A stretch of DNA of 64,000 bases from an uncultured Clostridia bacterium (GCA_947629095.1 CANRCK010000014.1:1-64000); one strand, 5' to 3'; positions 19,262 to 29,660 are shown, counted from the stretch's first letter. Made by a program: numbers and translations. The notes: generated by a model from the sequence alone, not told the origin.

Positions 19262-20425
19262 ATGAAAATTTGTGCGATAATTTGTGAATTCAATCCCTTC
19301 CACAACGGACACAAGCATATTATTGAAACGGTAAAGCGTGTTTCGTGCTGCGATTTTTTAGTATGTATAATGAGCGGCAGCTTTACTCAGCGCGGCGATA
19401 TCGCAATACTCGAAAAATCCGTGCGCGCTCGTCATGCGGTACTTTGCGGTGCAGACACAGTAATTGAGCTGCCCGTTGCTTTTGCCGTTGCCCCGGCGGA
19501 AATATTTGCAAAAGGCGCCGTAAAAATCCTCGGTTCTATCCCCGCAGTTGAATGCATCGCCTTCGGTTGTGAAAACAAAAACGCCGATTTTTTGGGCGCG
19601 GCTAAGCTTTTGAATGCCGAAAACGGACAGTTCAGGCAAATTCTCAATAAAAAACTCTCCGAGGGCGAAAGTTACGTAAAGAGCTACGCGTCGGCATTTG
19701 AATCGTGCGGCGGGGACGGCGCGTTCCTATCACACCCGAACAATATTTTGGGTGTGGAATACGCAAAAGCAATATTGCGCTCGGGCGCAAATATTTCCTT
19801 GCTCCCTATACAGCGCATAGGACAAAATTTCGGCGAAACCGGGTTGTGCACAAATTTTTCTTCCGCCAAAGCGATAAGAAGCGACATTTCAAACTGCTTG
19901 GTAAAAGACAACGTTCCCGAGTGCGTTTTTAAAGATTTGAAAACATTTTCGGAGGAAAAAGCGCTGTTTGAAGATCTTTTGCGGTTCAAGCTTCTGTATT
20001 CAACCCAGGAAAATATGCGCAGGATATACGGTTGCAGCGAAGGGCTTGAAAACAATATTTTAAGCCACTGCGGGGCGAAGTTTGGGGAACTGATTGAGGC
20101 GGCAACCGGCAAGAGATATACAGAAAGCAGAATACAGCGCATTCTCGTTGCAAATTTGCTTGAATTGTACGGCGACGACTGTGAAAAATACTTAGCCGGA
20201 CCACTCTACGTCAAGCCTTTGGCAATCAAAAACAAACTTGCCCCTACGTTGCTGCCCGAGCTTTCAAAATCTTCCTATCCTCTTCTTCTCAAACAGAGAG
20301 ATATAGGTTTACTGACCGAAAATGCGCAAAAATGCCTCAAAAAAGATATTTTTGCGGACAAAATGCGCAGTTTTATTTTTAAACAAACGCCAAAAGAGTT
20401 TGAATATCCTCAATTCATTGAGTAA
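19262..20425 (+). CDS. tmcAL: Nucleotidyltransferase YlbM/TmcAL family (tRNA(Met) cytidine acetate ligase-like)
   Basis: CAIICEFNPFHNGHKHII, MSGSFTQRGD, SHPNNILGVEYAKAI; located near pta-ackA. Confidence 0.9.
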   Translation: MKICAIICEFNPFHNGHKHIIETVKRVSCCDFLVCIMSGSFTQRGDIAILEKSVRARHAVLCGADTVIELPVAFAVAPAEIFAKGAVKILGSIPAVECIAFGCENKNADFLGAAKLLNAENGQFRQILNKKLSEGESYVKSYASAFESCGGDGAFLSHPNNILGVEYAKAILRSGANISLLPIQRIGQNFGETGLCTNFSSAKAIRSDISNCLVKDNVPECVFKDLKTFSEEKALFEDLLRFKLLYSTQENMRRIYGCSEGLENNILSHCGAKFGELIEAATGKRYTESRIQRILVANLLELYGDDCEKYLAGPLYVKPLAIKNKLAPTLLPELSKSSYPLLLKQRDIGLLTENAQKCLKKDIFADKMRSFIFKQTPKEFEYPQFIE

Positions 20426-20426
20426 G

Positions 20427-20457
20427 TTAAAAGCCGTTCAATGCGAACGGCTTTTGC
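20427..20457. terminator. Bidirectional terminator between convergent genes
   Basis: aaaagccgttc(20429-20439)/gaacggctttt(20445-20455). Confidence 0.85.
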
Positions 20458-21155
20458 TATAATGAGTATAAATAATCGATTTCCTCTTTGTCAAGCTTTC
20501 TGAAAGCGCCTCTAGCAAGCCCCCTTAACGTAAGCTCCCCAAGCTTTATCCTCTTCAAAAATACAACTTCTTTACCGATAGCCGCAAACATTTTTCTCAC
20601 TTCGCGGTTTTTACCTTCGGTAATTGTTATATGGATTTTTGTATATGATTTGTTGGTTTCAACAATATGTGCCTTACACTTTTTCGTTACATATCCGTCT
20701 ATCTCGACGCCGCTTCTGATGGGATTCAACACAGCCTCTGTCAAAGTGCCTTCAACTTTTACAAGATAAGTTTTGGGAACCTCGTGCGAAGGATGCGTCA
20801 GCTTTTGCGCAAGCTCTCCGTCTGTGGTCATAATCAACAGCCCTTCGCTGTCATAGTCAAGTCGCCCTACGGGATAGATTCGCCCCACATTGGCGGGCAT
20901 CAGATCCATAACGGTTTTTCTACCCCTATCGTCGGACACGGAACAGATATAGCCCTTGGGTTTATTGAGAATATAATATTCGTTCCTTTTAAGAGTTACA
21001 ATTTTTCCGTCGACGGAAATTTCGTCGCCTTCCGAAACTTCAACACCGAGTTTTGCAACTTTACCGTTTATCCTTACCTTGCCGTCCGCAATCAAACTAT
21101 CGCATTCACGCCTCGAGGCAACTCCCGCCGCGGCAAGGAACTTATTGATTCTCAT
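20457..21155 (-). CDS. rluB: Pseudouridine synthase, RsuA/RluB family
   Basis: S4 domain MRINKFLAAAGVASRRECD; IYPVGRLDYDSEGLLIMTTDG. Confidence 0.94.
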   Translation of the reverse strand: MRINKFLAAAGVASRRECDSLIADGKVRINGKVAKLGVEVSEGDEISVDGKIVTLKRNEYYILNKPKGYICSVSDDRGRKTVMDLMPANVGRIYPVGRLDYDSEGLLIMTTDGELAQKLTHPSHEVPKTYLVKVEGTLTEAVLNPIRSGVEIDGYVTKKCKAHIVETNKSYTKIHITITEGKNREVRKMFAAIGKEVVFLKRIKLGELTLRGLARGAFRKLDKEEIDYLYSL

Positions 21156-21178
21156 AATTTACATAGTCCAAACAAATT

Positions 21179-22243
21179 TTATCTGCTAATTATACTATAT
21201 AAATTTTCCGATAAAATCAAGTTATTTTGAGTTGAAATTTCAAGTTTGGCAACAAGATCGCCCACCTTTATGTTTTTTAAATTTTCATACGGTACTACTT
21301 TAATATTCAAGTTTTTAGTCTTTTCTACCACAAAATTAAGCGGTTTTGAAAGTTTACACAGTACTTTGTCTGACATAAATGCAAAGTTTTCATCAACGTG
21401 TACCAGCTTATAGCGCTCAAAACAATTATCCAAAATTTGCTCGCTCCGCAAATACATATCCGGAGAATTCAGCACTACGCATATAACGTCCATACCGCTT
21501 TTCTCTGCAGACGAAACAAGACATCTTCCCGCTTTCACCGTATAACCGGTTTTAATTCCGTTCGCCCCGTCGTAATTATAGAGCATCTTGTTTTTGTTTG
21601 AAAAGCTTTTGAATTTACCCTTATAGCTCTTTGTAGACACTACTTCCCTGAATGTAGAATTTTGCATAGCATAGCGCGCAATGGCACAGAGATCCCGCGC
21701 CGTTGTGTAGTGCTCGCTGTCGGGCAGCCCGCTTGGATTGGTAAAATGTGTGTTTACGGTACCTATTTCCTTTGCTTTTTCGTTCATTTTTTCAACAAAA
21801 TTTTCAACGCTGCCGCCGTTATGAATTGCAAGCGCCGCCGCACTGTCGTTGCCCGACCGCAACATTAATCCGTAAAGCAAATCCCTGACGTCTATTTGCT
21901 CTTCCTTTTTAAGATAAATACTTGAACCTTCCACCCCTACAGCCGCATCGGGAACCACAATAACTTCGTCTAAGTCATTTTCTTCGATTATAATTATTGC
22001 GGTCATAATTTTAGTCGTGCTTGCCATGGGTAATTTTTGGTCGGCATTACTTTCTTCAAGCACCGCGCCGGTTGAAAGCTCCATTGCAATTTCGGCTTTT
22101 GAAGAGCTTTCGGCATTTGCGGTGCGTATGCCAAGTGCGAGCGTAAGCACAACTGTAGCCGCGCATATAATAAATAAGCTCTTTTTAGCCATTATCCGTA
22201 AGCTTGTGGACGAGTTCACCCGTTTTTTCCACGAGTGCGTCAA
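21179..22243 (-). CDS. D-alanyl-D-alanine carboxypeptidase (serine-type, S11)
   Basis: PMASTTKIMTAII (SxxK), RSGNDSAAALA (SxN), NGIKTGYTVKAGRCLV (KTG). Confidence 0.95.
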   Translation of the reverse strand: MTHSWKKRVNSSTSLRIMAKKSLFIICAATVVLTLALGIRTANAESSSKAEIAMELSTGAVLEESNADQKLPMASTTKIMTAIIIIEENDLDEVIVVPDAAVGVEGSSIYLKKEEQIDVRDLLYGLMLRSGNDSAAALAIHNGGSVENFVEKMNEKAKEIGTVNTHFTNPSGLPDSEHYTTARDLCAIARYAMQNSTFREVVSTKSYKGKFKSFSNKNKMLYNYDGANGIKTGYTVKAGRCLVSSAEKSGMDVICVVLNSPDMYLRSEQILDNCFERYKLVHVDENFAFMSDKVLCKLSKPLNFVVEKTKNLNIKVVPYENLKNIKVGDLVAKLEISTQNNLILSENLYSIISR

Positions 22244-22559
22244 GCGCTCCTTCTTCCATTTTCAAAAGTTTGCAACCTGTTCCGTCGTCAACAATAAAAC
22301 CCTGAGGCTTTACGGTTACAACCGTGCCGTTTGCACCCGCAAGCTTAAAGCCTTCTGCTTCTTTATAGGTCTTTACGTCGCCGTATTCTCCGCCCCCGTT
22401 CAAATTTATTACCGTGACAGAAGTAAGCGGAATTATCTGTGCGCCGCTTACGGTTATAATCGATTTGCCTACAACCGTATCGGCGTCTGCAACCTTATCG
22501 ATTGAAATTGAAGGTGAATCAAAGTCATTTTTGTTGCTTTTTTTAATTTTTGTGTGCAT
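22185..22559 (-). CDS. GerW/YtfJ-like sporulation protein
   Basis: 124 aa; GKSIITVSGAQIIPLTSVTVINLNGGGEYGD...GFIVDDGTGCKLLKM resembles the GerW family. Confidence 0.6.
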   Translation of the reverse strand: MHTKIKKSNKNDFDSPSISIDKVADADTVVGKSIITVSGAQIIPLTSVTVINLNGGGEYGDVKTYKEAEGFKLAGANGTVVTVKPQGFIVDDGTGCKLLKMEEGALDALVEKTGELVHKLTDNG

Positions 22560-23070
22560 TTATTTTCTCCATTATTAATATTAAAATTATTTTACCAACT
22601 ACAAATGCGTTGATAATCGTAACCGCTTTGCAGTAATATCTGATGAATCCATGCTCCCTGTTCAAAATCGTATAATTTCTCAGTTTGGAGTAATTTCCGT
22701 TAATCTGTATAAATTTATATATAGCCGTCGTAAATGCGTGTTGTGCAAGAACCAGATATGAGTTTTTTTGCTCGCTTAGCCCGTAATCGCCGAGCTGCAC
22801 AATTTTATATATGCACAGACTGTTAAAAATTTTGTAAGCGCTGAAATGTATGTCTTTTAAATCAAATTTTTTTCTTTTTCCGTTAATTTGCATCTCACCG
22901 GGCTTGTCTTTAACGGTGTTCGCATTAAAAAACCTTAAAAAGCGATATGCGCAAACATTTACAGCCATATATTTGTTTTCGGTATTTACGTATATATAAT
23001 TATATAAATGGAAAGGAAACAGCGAAAGGGCAAAACCTATTGCGGACATATATACCATCGCTTCGTTCAT
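22543..23070 (-). CDS. DUF2953-like conserved hypothetical protein
   Basis: Located next to the ytfJ-like gene; short membrane-anchored protein. Start set at an internal ATG because the track start (23106) lies in a terminator. Confidence 0.5.
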   Translation of the reverse strand: MNEAMVYMSAIGFALSLFPFHLYNYIYVNTENKYMAVNVCAYRFLRFFNANTVKDKPGEMQINGKRKKFDLKDIHFSAYKIFNSLCIYKIVQLGDYGLSEQKNSYLVLAQHAFTTAIYKFIQINGNYSKLRNYTILNREHGFIRYYCKAVTIINAFVVGKIILILIMEKINAHKN

Positions 23071-23102
23071 ATAATTATTATTTGTAACACAAAATTTTAT
23101 AT

Positions 23103-23134
23103 ACAAAAAACGGACGGCTTACCCGTCCGTTTAA
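23103..23134 (-). terminator. Terminator downstream of scpB
   Basis: Minus strand AAACGGACGG...CCGTCCGTTTTTTG hairpin with U-tract. Confidence 0.85.
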
Positions 23135-23140
23135 ATTTTG

Positions 23141-23872
23141 TCAGTCAATTTTTATAATATCCTCGTCGTCCGGAATAAAGTCCGGAGGTTCAAGCTCACC
23201 GTCCTCCACTTTGCCGCTCCGCACAAGCTCATCGGGAGAGCTGACCTGCCGCTTGCGCTTTTTGACCTCGTCGTCCTCTTCCTCGTTGTACTCATCCTTT
23301 TTGTACAAATAATTGGCGTCGTCCTCGTCGTCGGTAAGAATCGAGCTGTTGAGTTCGGCTATCTGGGACATTAAATCGTCATAATCGGGAAGTTCGTCAA
23401 TGGAATTCAGCTTAAATCTCTTTAAAAAAGTGTCCGTTGTTGCGTACAATATGGGTTTACCTACGGCGTCCTTTCTGCCGCAGGGAACAATCATATCGAG
23501 TTCGAGAAGCGTATGTATTGCATAATCGCAGCTGACTTGGCGTATTTCTTCAAGCTCCGGCTTTGTTATGGGCTGCTTGTAGGCAATTATCGCCGCGCAT
23601 TCAAGAATGGTTTTTGTGAATTCCTTTTCCTTTATGGGTATAAGGACTTCCGAAATCTGCTGCTTGAATTTTGGATTGGTTGCAAATTGCAGTTTACCGT
23701 TGAACGTGAGCAAATTTATGCCGCAATCCTCGCCGTAGCGTTCTTTCAATTGGCTCACGGCGGCATTTACTTCTTTAAGCGAACACCCAAGTTTTTCCAC
23801 TATAAATTTTACCGGCACAGCTTCGCCCGAAGCAAAAACAATGGCCTCAATCGTATTCGTCAAATTGCTCAT
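23141..23872 (-). CDS. scpB: Segregation and condensation protein B
   Basis: IEAIVFASGEAVPVKFI, IIAYKQPITKPELEEIRQVSCDYAIHTLLE; adjacent to scpA; acidic C-terminal tail. Confidence 0.94.
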   Translation of the reverse strand: MSNLTNTIEAIVFASGEAVPVKFIVEKLGCSLKEVNAAVSQLKERYGEDCGINLLTFNGKLQFATNPKFKQQISEVLIPIKEKEFTKTILECAAIIAYKQPITKPELEEIRQVSCDYAIHTLLELDMIVPCGRKDAVGKPILYATTDTFLKRFKLNSIDELPDYDDLMSQIAELNSSILTDDEDDANYLYKKDEYNEEEDDEVKKRKRQVSSPDELVRSGKVEDGELEPPDFIPDDEDIIKID

Positions 23873-24662
23873 CTGATATTTCCTTTAAATCCCACTCCGG
23901 ATTAAGTTTTATATTTATCGCGCCAAAGCTGTCCACTTGCTCAACCATTATAAATTGGTGTTTAAGCATCTCCAAAAGCGCCTGAAACGTTGTTATCACT
24001 TCGCTGCGCGAAAAAGAAGTAAACAGTTTTTCAAACTCAACTTCCTGCAATTCTATCAGCTTATCCCTGATAAACTGCACCTTTTGCTCAACGGTGTAAG
24101 TGTCTTTGGGAATTTCCTTTATGTTGTCCTTCTCCCTCTGTAAGCTCTCGTTCTTTAGCATCATATTTGCAAAGGCACGCAACAAACCGTCAACGGTAAA
24201 ATCTTTATAAACTATGCGCACGGAATCGAGAGCTTTGTCGGGGTCTTTAAAATAATAACCTATGGTTTCAAGTTCCTTTAACTTCGGGGTTTCGGCTTTT
24301 ATAAGTTCAAACTCACGCTGTTTAAGCTGTTCTATAAGTGCTCGCTGTTCCTCTTCGGCTCCGCCCATATCCTCGCCCATCACCTCAACGACGGGCACCA
24401 TACTTTTGGACTTAATATAGACGATCTGCGCGGCAAGCGCAAGATATTCACTTTCCTTATCCACGTCTCGGCTGGGCTGGGTTTTCATAAATTCTATGTA
24501 ATCGAGAAATTGGTCGGTAACTTTGGACACAAAAACATCCTCGATTTTTATCTGCGCAATATTAATAAGGTGCAGAAGCAAATCGAGGGGTCCTTCAAAA
24601 TCATCGAGAACCGTATTGTAATCGACATTAGATTCAAAATTGTCGTAATTGTAATTTGCCAT
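23847..24662 (-). CDS. scpA: Segregation and condensation protein A
   Basis: FEGPLDLLLHLINIAQIKIEDV; start set at MANYNYDNF (24662). Confidence 0.94.
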   Translation of the reverse strand: MANYNYDNFESNVDYNTVLDDFEGPLDLLLHLINIAQIKIEDVFVSKVTDQFLDYIEFMKTQPSRDVDKESEYLALAAQIVYIKSKSMVPVVEVMGEDMGGAEEEQRALIEQLKQREFELIKAETPKLKELETIGYYFKDPDKALDSVRIVYKDFTVDGLLRAFANMMLKNESLQREKDNIKEIPKDTYTVEQKVQFIRDKLIELQEVEFEKLFTSFSRSEVITTFQALLEMLKHQFIMVEQVDSFGAINIKLNPEWDLKEISDEQFDEYD

Positions 24663-24667
24663 ATAAA

Positions 24668-25393
24668 TTATAATAAGAACGCAACCAACGGCGGCACGCC
24701 CAACCCGAATATCAAGTTCACTATAAGCCTTATGGGATATCCCAAAATGTTCAACGCAAACCATTGAACGTATCCCAAAACATCAAAGTATCTTATCCAA
24801 TACGGCAAGGTTGTATATTCCAACAAAATCCCAACTAAAAAGCTTTCAACAACAAGTATGATTAAAATATACTGACCGTAATTCCTTAAAAATCTTTGGA
24901 CGGGGTTTATTTGCCTCGTCAAAGCCTCTACCACCCTGAAACCGTCAAGCGGAAACAACGGCAAAAGATTGAATATGAAAACGCTGAGGTTAAATACAAA
25001 AAGATTATTGAAAAAATAAAAGAAGAATAACCGCAATTCATATATTCCGCCGGACCAATAATATTGAACGGGAACAAGCAGCAAATAGCCGATAAAAGCG
25101 ATAATATAATTGGTGACAACTCCGGCAATTGCGGTTAAAAACATACCTCTTCTGTAATTTCTGAAGTTGTATGGGTCAATCGGCACGGGCTTAGCCCAAC
25201 CGAACCCCGCCACAACACACAGGACAAATCCCACGGGGTCGAGGTGTTTCAATGGATTGAGGGTCATTCTGCCGCGCATTTTTGCCGTTGGGTCACCGCA
25301 CTTATAGGCAACGTAAGCGTGCGCAAACTCGTGCGGCGCAAAAACAAATACTACAGCAAATATCGCCGCCAGATAATATATCAGTTGGTTCAA
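24668..25393 (-). CDS. Site-2 protease family (M50) membrane metalloprotease
   Basis: APHEFAHAYVAYKCGD (HExxH-like), NLLPLFPLDGFRV. Confidence 0.92.
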   Translation of the reverse strand: MNQLIYYLAAIFAVVFVFAPHEFAHAYVAYKCGDPTAKMRGRMTLNPLKHLDPVGFVLCVVAGFGWAKPVPIDPYNFRNYRRGMFLTAIAGVVTNYIIAFIGYLLLVPVQYYWSGGIYELRLFFFYFFNNLFVFNLSVFIFNLLPLFPLDGFRVVEALTRQINPVQRFLRNYGQYILIILVVESFLVGILLEYTTLPYWIRYFDVLGYVQWFALNILGYPIRLIVNLIFGLGVPPLVAFLL

Positions 25394-25394
25394 A

Positions 25395-26720
25395 CTATTT
25401 TAACCTCTCGGGAATTATATCGTTTCTTATCAGATCTTCATAAGTCTGAGGCTTTATTATCAAATCGGCATTGCCTTCAAAAACCAACACCGCAGGCGGA
25501 ACAAAATTTCGGTTATAATTGCTCGCCATAGAATAATTGTAAGCTCCGGTCGTCAGCACCGCCATAATGTCGCCGCTCTCGGCTTCCGGCAGAGGCACGT
25601 CCACGGCTATAAGGTCGCCGCTTTCGCAGCACTTGCCCGAAACGGAAACGCGCTCGATACATTTTTCCGACGCCCTGTTGGCAAGCAAAACGGTATACTT
25701 TGACTGGTAGAGCGCATAGCGTGGATTATCGAACATTCCGCCGTCTATTGCCACGTATTTCCTGATTCCCGGAATATCCTTGATAGCTCCTACGGTGTAT
25801 AACGTTATTCCTGCTTCTCCCACTATCGAGCGCCCGGGTTCCAACAGCAGATAAGGCAACTTTAAACCGTGCTCATAAGATTTTGCCTTTATTGCGGCTA
25901 TGAGCGTTTTAAGATAATCGGCATAATCGGAAACTTTCAGCTTGGGATCCTCGTCGTTATACCAAACGCCGAACCCGCCGCCGATATTGAGCATATCAGC
26001 CTCAACCCCCGTTTTTTGTTTGATATCTGCCATAAAATCCATAACTTTATTTGCTGCAAGCACAAAAGACTGCTTTTCAAATATCTGCGAACCGATATGG
26101 CAATGGTATCCTCTCAATTTAATGTGCTTTTTTCTGAGAACATGGGAAGTAATACTCTCCGCAGTGCCGTCTGCAACCGAAAAGCCGAACTTACTGTCGG
26201 TGCGGGCGGTCTGTATAAATGCATGTGTGTGAGCTTCAACACCGGGGTTTATACGAATCAAAACATCCTGTATTAATCCCCGTTCACAGGCAAGGGATTC
26301 GATTATATCGGCTTCACGGAAGGAATCCACAACAATTACGCCAATTTTGTTGTCAATGGCATACTCAAGCTCTCCCGGAAGCTTATTGTTTCCGTGCATA
26401 AATATGTTTTCTGCGGGAAATCCGGCTTTGAGTGCGGTATAGAGTTCACCGCCGGAGACAACGTCAACACCCAAACCTTCCGACCGGGCGATTTTATACA
26501 TAGCCACGCACGAAAACGCCTTTGACGCGTACAAAACCATTCCGTTGCCGCCGTAATCGCTGTCGATTGTGCGCTTATAGACCCGCATCATATTTCTTAT
26601 GTGCTGCTCGTCAAAAACGTATAAAGGCGTCCCGAAGCGGGCGGCAAGCTCCACAGTATCCGCACCGCCTATTTCAAGGTGACCTTTTGCGTTAATTTTT
26701 AATGTTTCGCGTTCGTTCAT
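25395..26720 (-). CDS. lysA: Diaminopimelate decarboxylase
   Basis: VLYASKAFSCVAMYKI, SKFGFSV, LNIGGGFGVWY, LEPGRSIVGEAG. Confidence 0.96.
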   Translation of the reverse strand: MNERETLKINAKGHLEIGGADTVELAARFGTPLYVFDEQHIRNMMRVYKRTIDSDYGGNGMVLYASKAFSCVAMYKIARSEGLGVDVVSGGELYTALKAGFPAENIFMHGNNKLPGELEYAIDNKIGVIVVDSFREADIIESLACERGLIQDVLIRINPGVEAHTHAFIQTARTDSKFGFSVADGTAESITSHVLRKKHIKLRGYHCHIGSQIFEKQSFVLAANKVMDFMADIKQKTGVEADMLNIGGGFGVWYNDEDPKLKVSDYADYLKTLIAAIKAKSYEHGLKLPYLLLEPGRSIVGEAGITLYTVGAIKDIPGIRKYVAIDGGMFDNPRYALYQSKYTVLLANRASEKCIERVSVSGKCCESGDLIAVDVPLPEAESGDIMAVLTTGAYNYSMASNYNRNFVPPAVLVFEGNADLIIKPQTYEDLIRNDIIPERLK

Positions 26721-26744
26721 TTTCTTTTACCGAAGTATATAATT

Positions 26745-26773
26745 ATTTTATCAAAACACCGCCTGTTAGTCAA
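26745..26773 (-). promoter_or_regulatory. Promoter upstream of lysA
   Basis: Minus strand TTGACT (26768-26773), 17 nt, TAAAAT (26745-26750). Confidence 0.6.
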
Positions 26774-26807
26774 ATATTTTGCAAAACAATATTATATAAA
26801 TACGAAA

Positions 26808-26836
26808 TACGGCGCACAGATAATCTGTGCGCCCGA
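26808..26836 (-). terminator. Terminator-like hairpin downstream of carboxypeptidase gene
   Basis: ggcgcacaga(26811-26820)/tctgtgcgcc(26824-26833); only a weak U-tract follows on the minus strand. Confidence 0.6.
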
Positions 26837-26853
26837 ATTGCCTGTGATTTATA

Positions 26854-28011
26854 TTAAAGTGCCCAATTTTTTGCATTGCGAACAAAGTAATCGCCGAACC
26901 CAGCCCGGTCTACCGCCTCGGCGGCAACTACGTTTACCCGGTCCGCAAGTACGCCGTCCTTAAAAATCTCAATCTCTCCCACTACCTGTTCGCACGCCAC
27001 CGGCGCTTTGACGCCAAACGGTTTAACGTTGTAGGTTACATTGGGCGTGCTTTCTATCGCGGAGAAAATATAGCAGTTTCTTTCGGGTCGTACGGCAAAG
27101 CTTTCTTTTTTGCCACCCAAAACCGAAAACTCATCGTTCAGCGTTACGTCCTTATCCAGAACAATCTTATTTTTGTAATTTGCAAATCCGTAATCGAACA
27201 TTTTTACGGCAGAACCAAACCTGTCCTCGCTGGTGGCGCCGCCGAGCACAACCGAAACCAACCTGAGATTATTCTTTTTTGCGGTACTTGCCAAGCAAAA
27301 TCCCGCTTCATTTGTGAAGCCTGTTTTGCCCCCGTCACAGTATGAATATCTCCTTATAAGTTTATTGGTATTGGTCATAGAAGTGGTTCTTGAATCGGGA
27401 TGGGCAAAATCTTCAAGCCAAATCTTGCTGTATTTAAAATAATCGGAAAATTTTGCAAGGTTCTTAAACATTACGGCAACGTCTCTTGCCGATGAATATT
27501 GCGTTTCACGCGGCAGTCCCGTACAGTTTGCAAATACCGTATCTGCACAGCCAAGCTCCTCCGCCTTTTTATTCATACGGGCAACAAATTCTTCCTCGCT
27601 GCCGGCTATTCTTTCGGAAAGGGCTACACAACTGTCATTTGCCGAACAAACAATTATGGATTTAATCAGCTGTTCAACGGGATACTCCAGACCGCTGTCC
27701 AAAAAGACCTGCGAACCGCCCATTCCCGCGGCGTTATCGCTCACTCTTACCATTTCATCCAAAGCCAGCTTGCCGTCCTCAACAGCTTCAAAGCAAAGAG
27801 ACAGAGTCATAACTTTGCATACGCTGGCAATGGGCATATGCTCGTTCTCGTTGAGAGCATACACGCACTCCCCAGAGTCAAAGTCCATCAAATACGCCGC
27901 CTTGCAACCCGTAACAAGCGAAGTTTCGGCGCTTGCCGACGTAACGGCAACAGAGCCAACACAAGCCACCCCCAAAAAGGCGGCAATAAAGCTTTTGAAA
28001 ATCTTATTCAT
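26854..28011 (-). CDS. D-alanyl-D-alanine carboxypeptidase, DacB/DacF-like
   Basis: PIASVCKVMTL (SxxK), CSANDSCVALSE (SxN), CDGGKTGFTNEAGFCL (KTG); signal peptide. Confidence 0.94.
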   Translation of the reverse strand: MNKIFKSFIAAFLGVACVGSVAVTSASAETSLVTGCKAAYLMDFDSGECVYALNENEHMPIASVCKVMTLSLCFEAVEDGKLALDEMVRVSDNAAGMGGSQVFLDSGLEYPVEQLIKSIIVCSANDSCVALSERIAGSEEEFVARMNKKAEELGCADTVFANCTGLPRETQYSSARDVAVMFKNLAKFSDYFKYSKIWLEDFAHPDSRTTSMTNTNKLIRRYSYCDGGKTGFTNEAGFCLASTAKKNNLRLVSVVLGGATSEDRFGSAVKMFDYGFANYKNKIVLDKDVTLNDEFSVLGGKKESFAVRPERNCYIFSAIESTPNVTYNVKPFGVKAPVACEQVVGEIEIFKDGVLADRVNVVAAEAVDRAGFGDYFVRNAKNWAL

Positions 28012-28039
28012 ACCGTTAGTATGTTGCCAAACGGAAGAA

Positions 28040-28588
28040 TTATACTATAACGATTACCAATCTGAACAGCAGATTTATCAATACCGCATAGATAATCAAA
28101 TTAATTACCGCAAAAACAAGCGGCATTAAGAGCGCGTATTTTTTATAAATTTCTTTGCAGTACTCGGCAATCACATAACAAAGCGCAAATGAAATTATCG
28201 ATGCAGGTATAAATACAAAAATTGCAACTATAGTCCCGCCGAATGAGTTTACCGCAATCAAAATGGCTGTGTATATTCCGAAAAACAGCCCGCGCAAAAA
28301 TAAAGGCAGCAGCGTCAAATATTTTAATTTGGTAAAATAACTTATGGCAAATATTATGTAGAAGTACACAAGGTCGGTTAAAATTTTGGAAACCAAGAGT
28401 GTTGAATTTTCAAAATTAAACACAAAAAATACGTAGTCATTTGCAAAATTGACCAAATATTCATTAATTATTGCAACTTTACATAGTACTATGCCACATA
28501 TAAACGAACAAATTATGGCAATTGCAAATGCAAGTAAGAACTTTTTATCCTTTATAAAAGCCTTTTTATGTAAATTCCCCATATACAA
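28040..28588 (-). CDS. Polytopic membrane protein, possibly SpoIIM-like
   Basis: About 5 hydrophobic segments; lies between carboxypeptidase and spoIVB genes. Assignment mainly by context. Confidence 0.45.
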   Translation of the reverse strand: MYMGNLHKKAFIKDKKFLLAFAIAIICSFICGIVLCKVAIINEYLVNFANDYVFFVFNFENSTLLVSKILTDLVYFYIIFAISYFTKLKYLTLLPLFLRGLFFGIYTAILIAVNSFGGTIVAIFVFIPASIISFALCYVIAEYCKEIYKKYALLMPLVFAVINLIIYAVLINLLFRLVIVIV

Positions 28589-28607
28589 TTATATGAGGAA
28601 TTTATAA

Positions 28608-29639
28608 TTAATATGAACTTGTCATATTGCCAATGGCAATGCCGTATCCCCTTGTAGGGTCGTTTATGAACACATGCGTAACTGCGCCTATCAGTTTGCC
28701 GTTCTGGACTATTGGGCTGCCGCTCATGCCCTGCACTATTCCCCCCGTTGCGGAAATCAACCTTTCATCGTCGATTCTTATTACAAAATTTCTGTTTTCG
28801 CTGTTCGATTTATCAACCTTTATTATCGAAATTTTATATTTGTCGGTATCCTTTCCGTAGATTGTAGTATAGATATAAGCAGAACCTATCTGCACATCGT
28901 TGACGTCCGCCTTGGCTATTTTCAAAAGATTCGAGTAACTAAAATTCTTTGATAAATCGCCAAACACTCCGCACGCGCAGTTTACCTTTGCGTTACCTAT
29001 TACAACGCCGTTTTCAAACGCTCCGCGAAGTTCACCGGGAGTCCCGCGTACTCCCTTTTTTACATCGTAAATCAAACTGCCGAAAACTGTTCCGCCGTTT
29101 ATCTCTATAATTTTATTTGACGCATCGCTAACGGGGTGTCCGAGCGACGCAAATTTTTTATTTGTACCGTCTATATAAGTAACCGTACCTATGCCGCTTA
29201 TACTGTCCTTCACAAGCACGCCGAGTTTTTTACTACCTGTGGACGCGTCTTGTGCGGGGTTGATTTCTATTTTAAGATTGTTTCCTCCTCTTAAAACGTC
29301 TACTTCATATTTTTTATAGTCCTTTGACAGAATATTATTTATATCAGTGGAAGCGTTAACCTCCTCACCGTTGATTCTATCTATAATGTCGCCGGTTTTA
29401 ATTCCGGCTTCTCTTGCAGGCGAGCATATCCCGCCATCGGTTACAACATCGCACATTCCTATAACTTCAACGGTTGTGGTATTCAACATAAATCCCGCAG
29501 GAAAGCCACCGAGATATAAAAAATCTTCGTTTGCGCTTGCTGCAGTAGACGGTATTGTGAGAGTAATTGTGGCGATTGCAACTAATAAACAAATAATTTT
29601 TAAAAATTTCTTTCGGTAAGACATAAAAGTATTTTGCAC
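28608..29639 (-). CDS. spoIVB: SpoIVB peptidase
   Basis: PDZ-like region REAGIKTGDIIDRINGEEVN; ATGGIVQGMSGSPIVQNGKLIGAVTHVFINDPTRGYGI. Confidence 0.95.
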   Translation of the reverse strand: MQNTFMSYRKKFLKIICLLVAIATITLTIPSTAASANEDFLYLGGFPAGFMLNTTTVEVIGMCDVVTDGGICSPAREAGIKTGDIIDRINGEEVNASTDINNILSKDYKKYEVDVLRGGNNLKIEINPAQDASTGSKKLGVLVKDSISGIGTVTYIDGTNKKFASLGHPVSDASNKIIEINGGTVFGSLIYDVKKGVRGTPGELRGAFENGVVIGNAKVNCACGVFGDLSKNFSYSNLLKIAKADVNDVQIGSAYIYTTIYGKDTDKYKISIIKVDKSNSENRNFVIRIDDERLISATGGIVQGMSGSPIVQNGKLIGAVTHVFINDPTRGYGIAIGNMTSSY

Positions 29640-29660
29640 CGATTCAGGTCCGTTTATACA

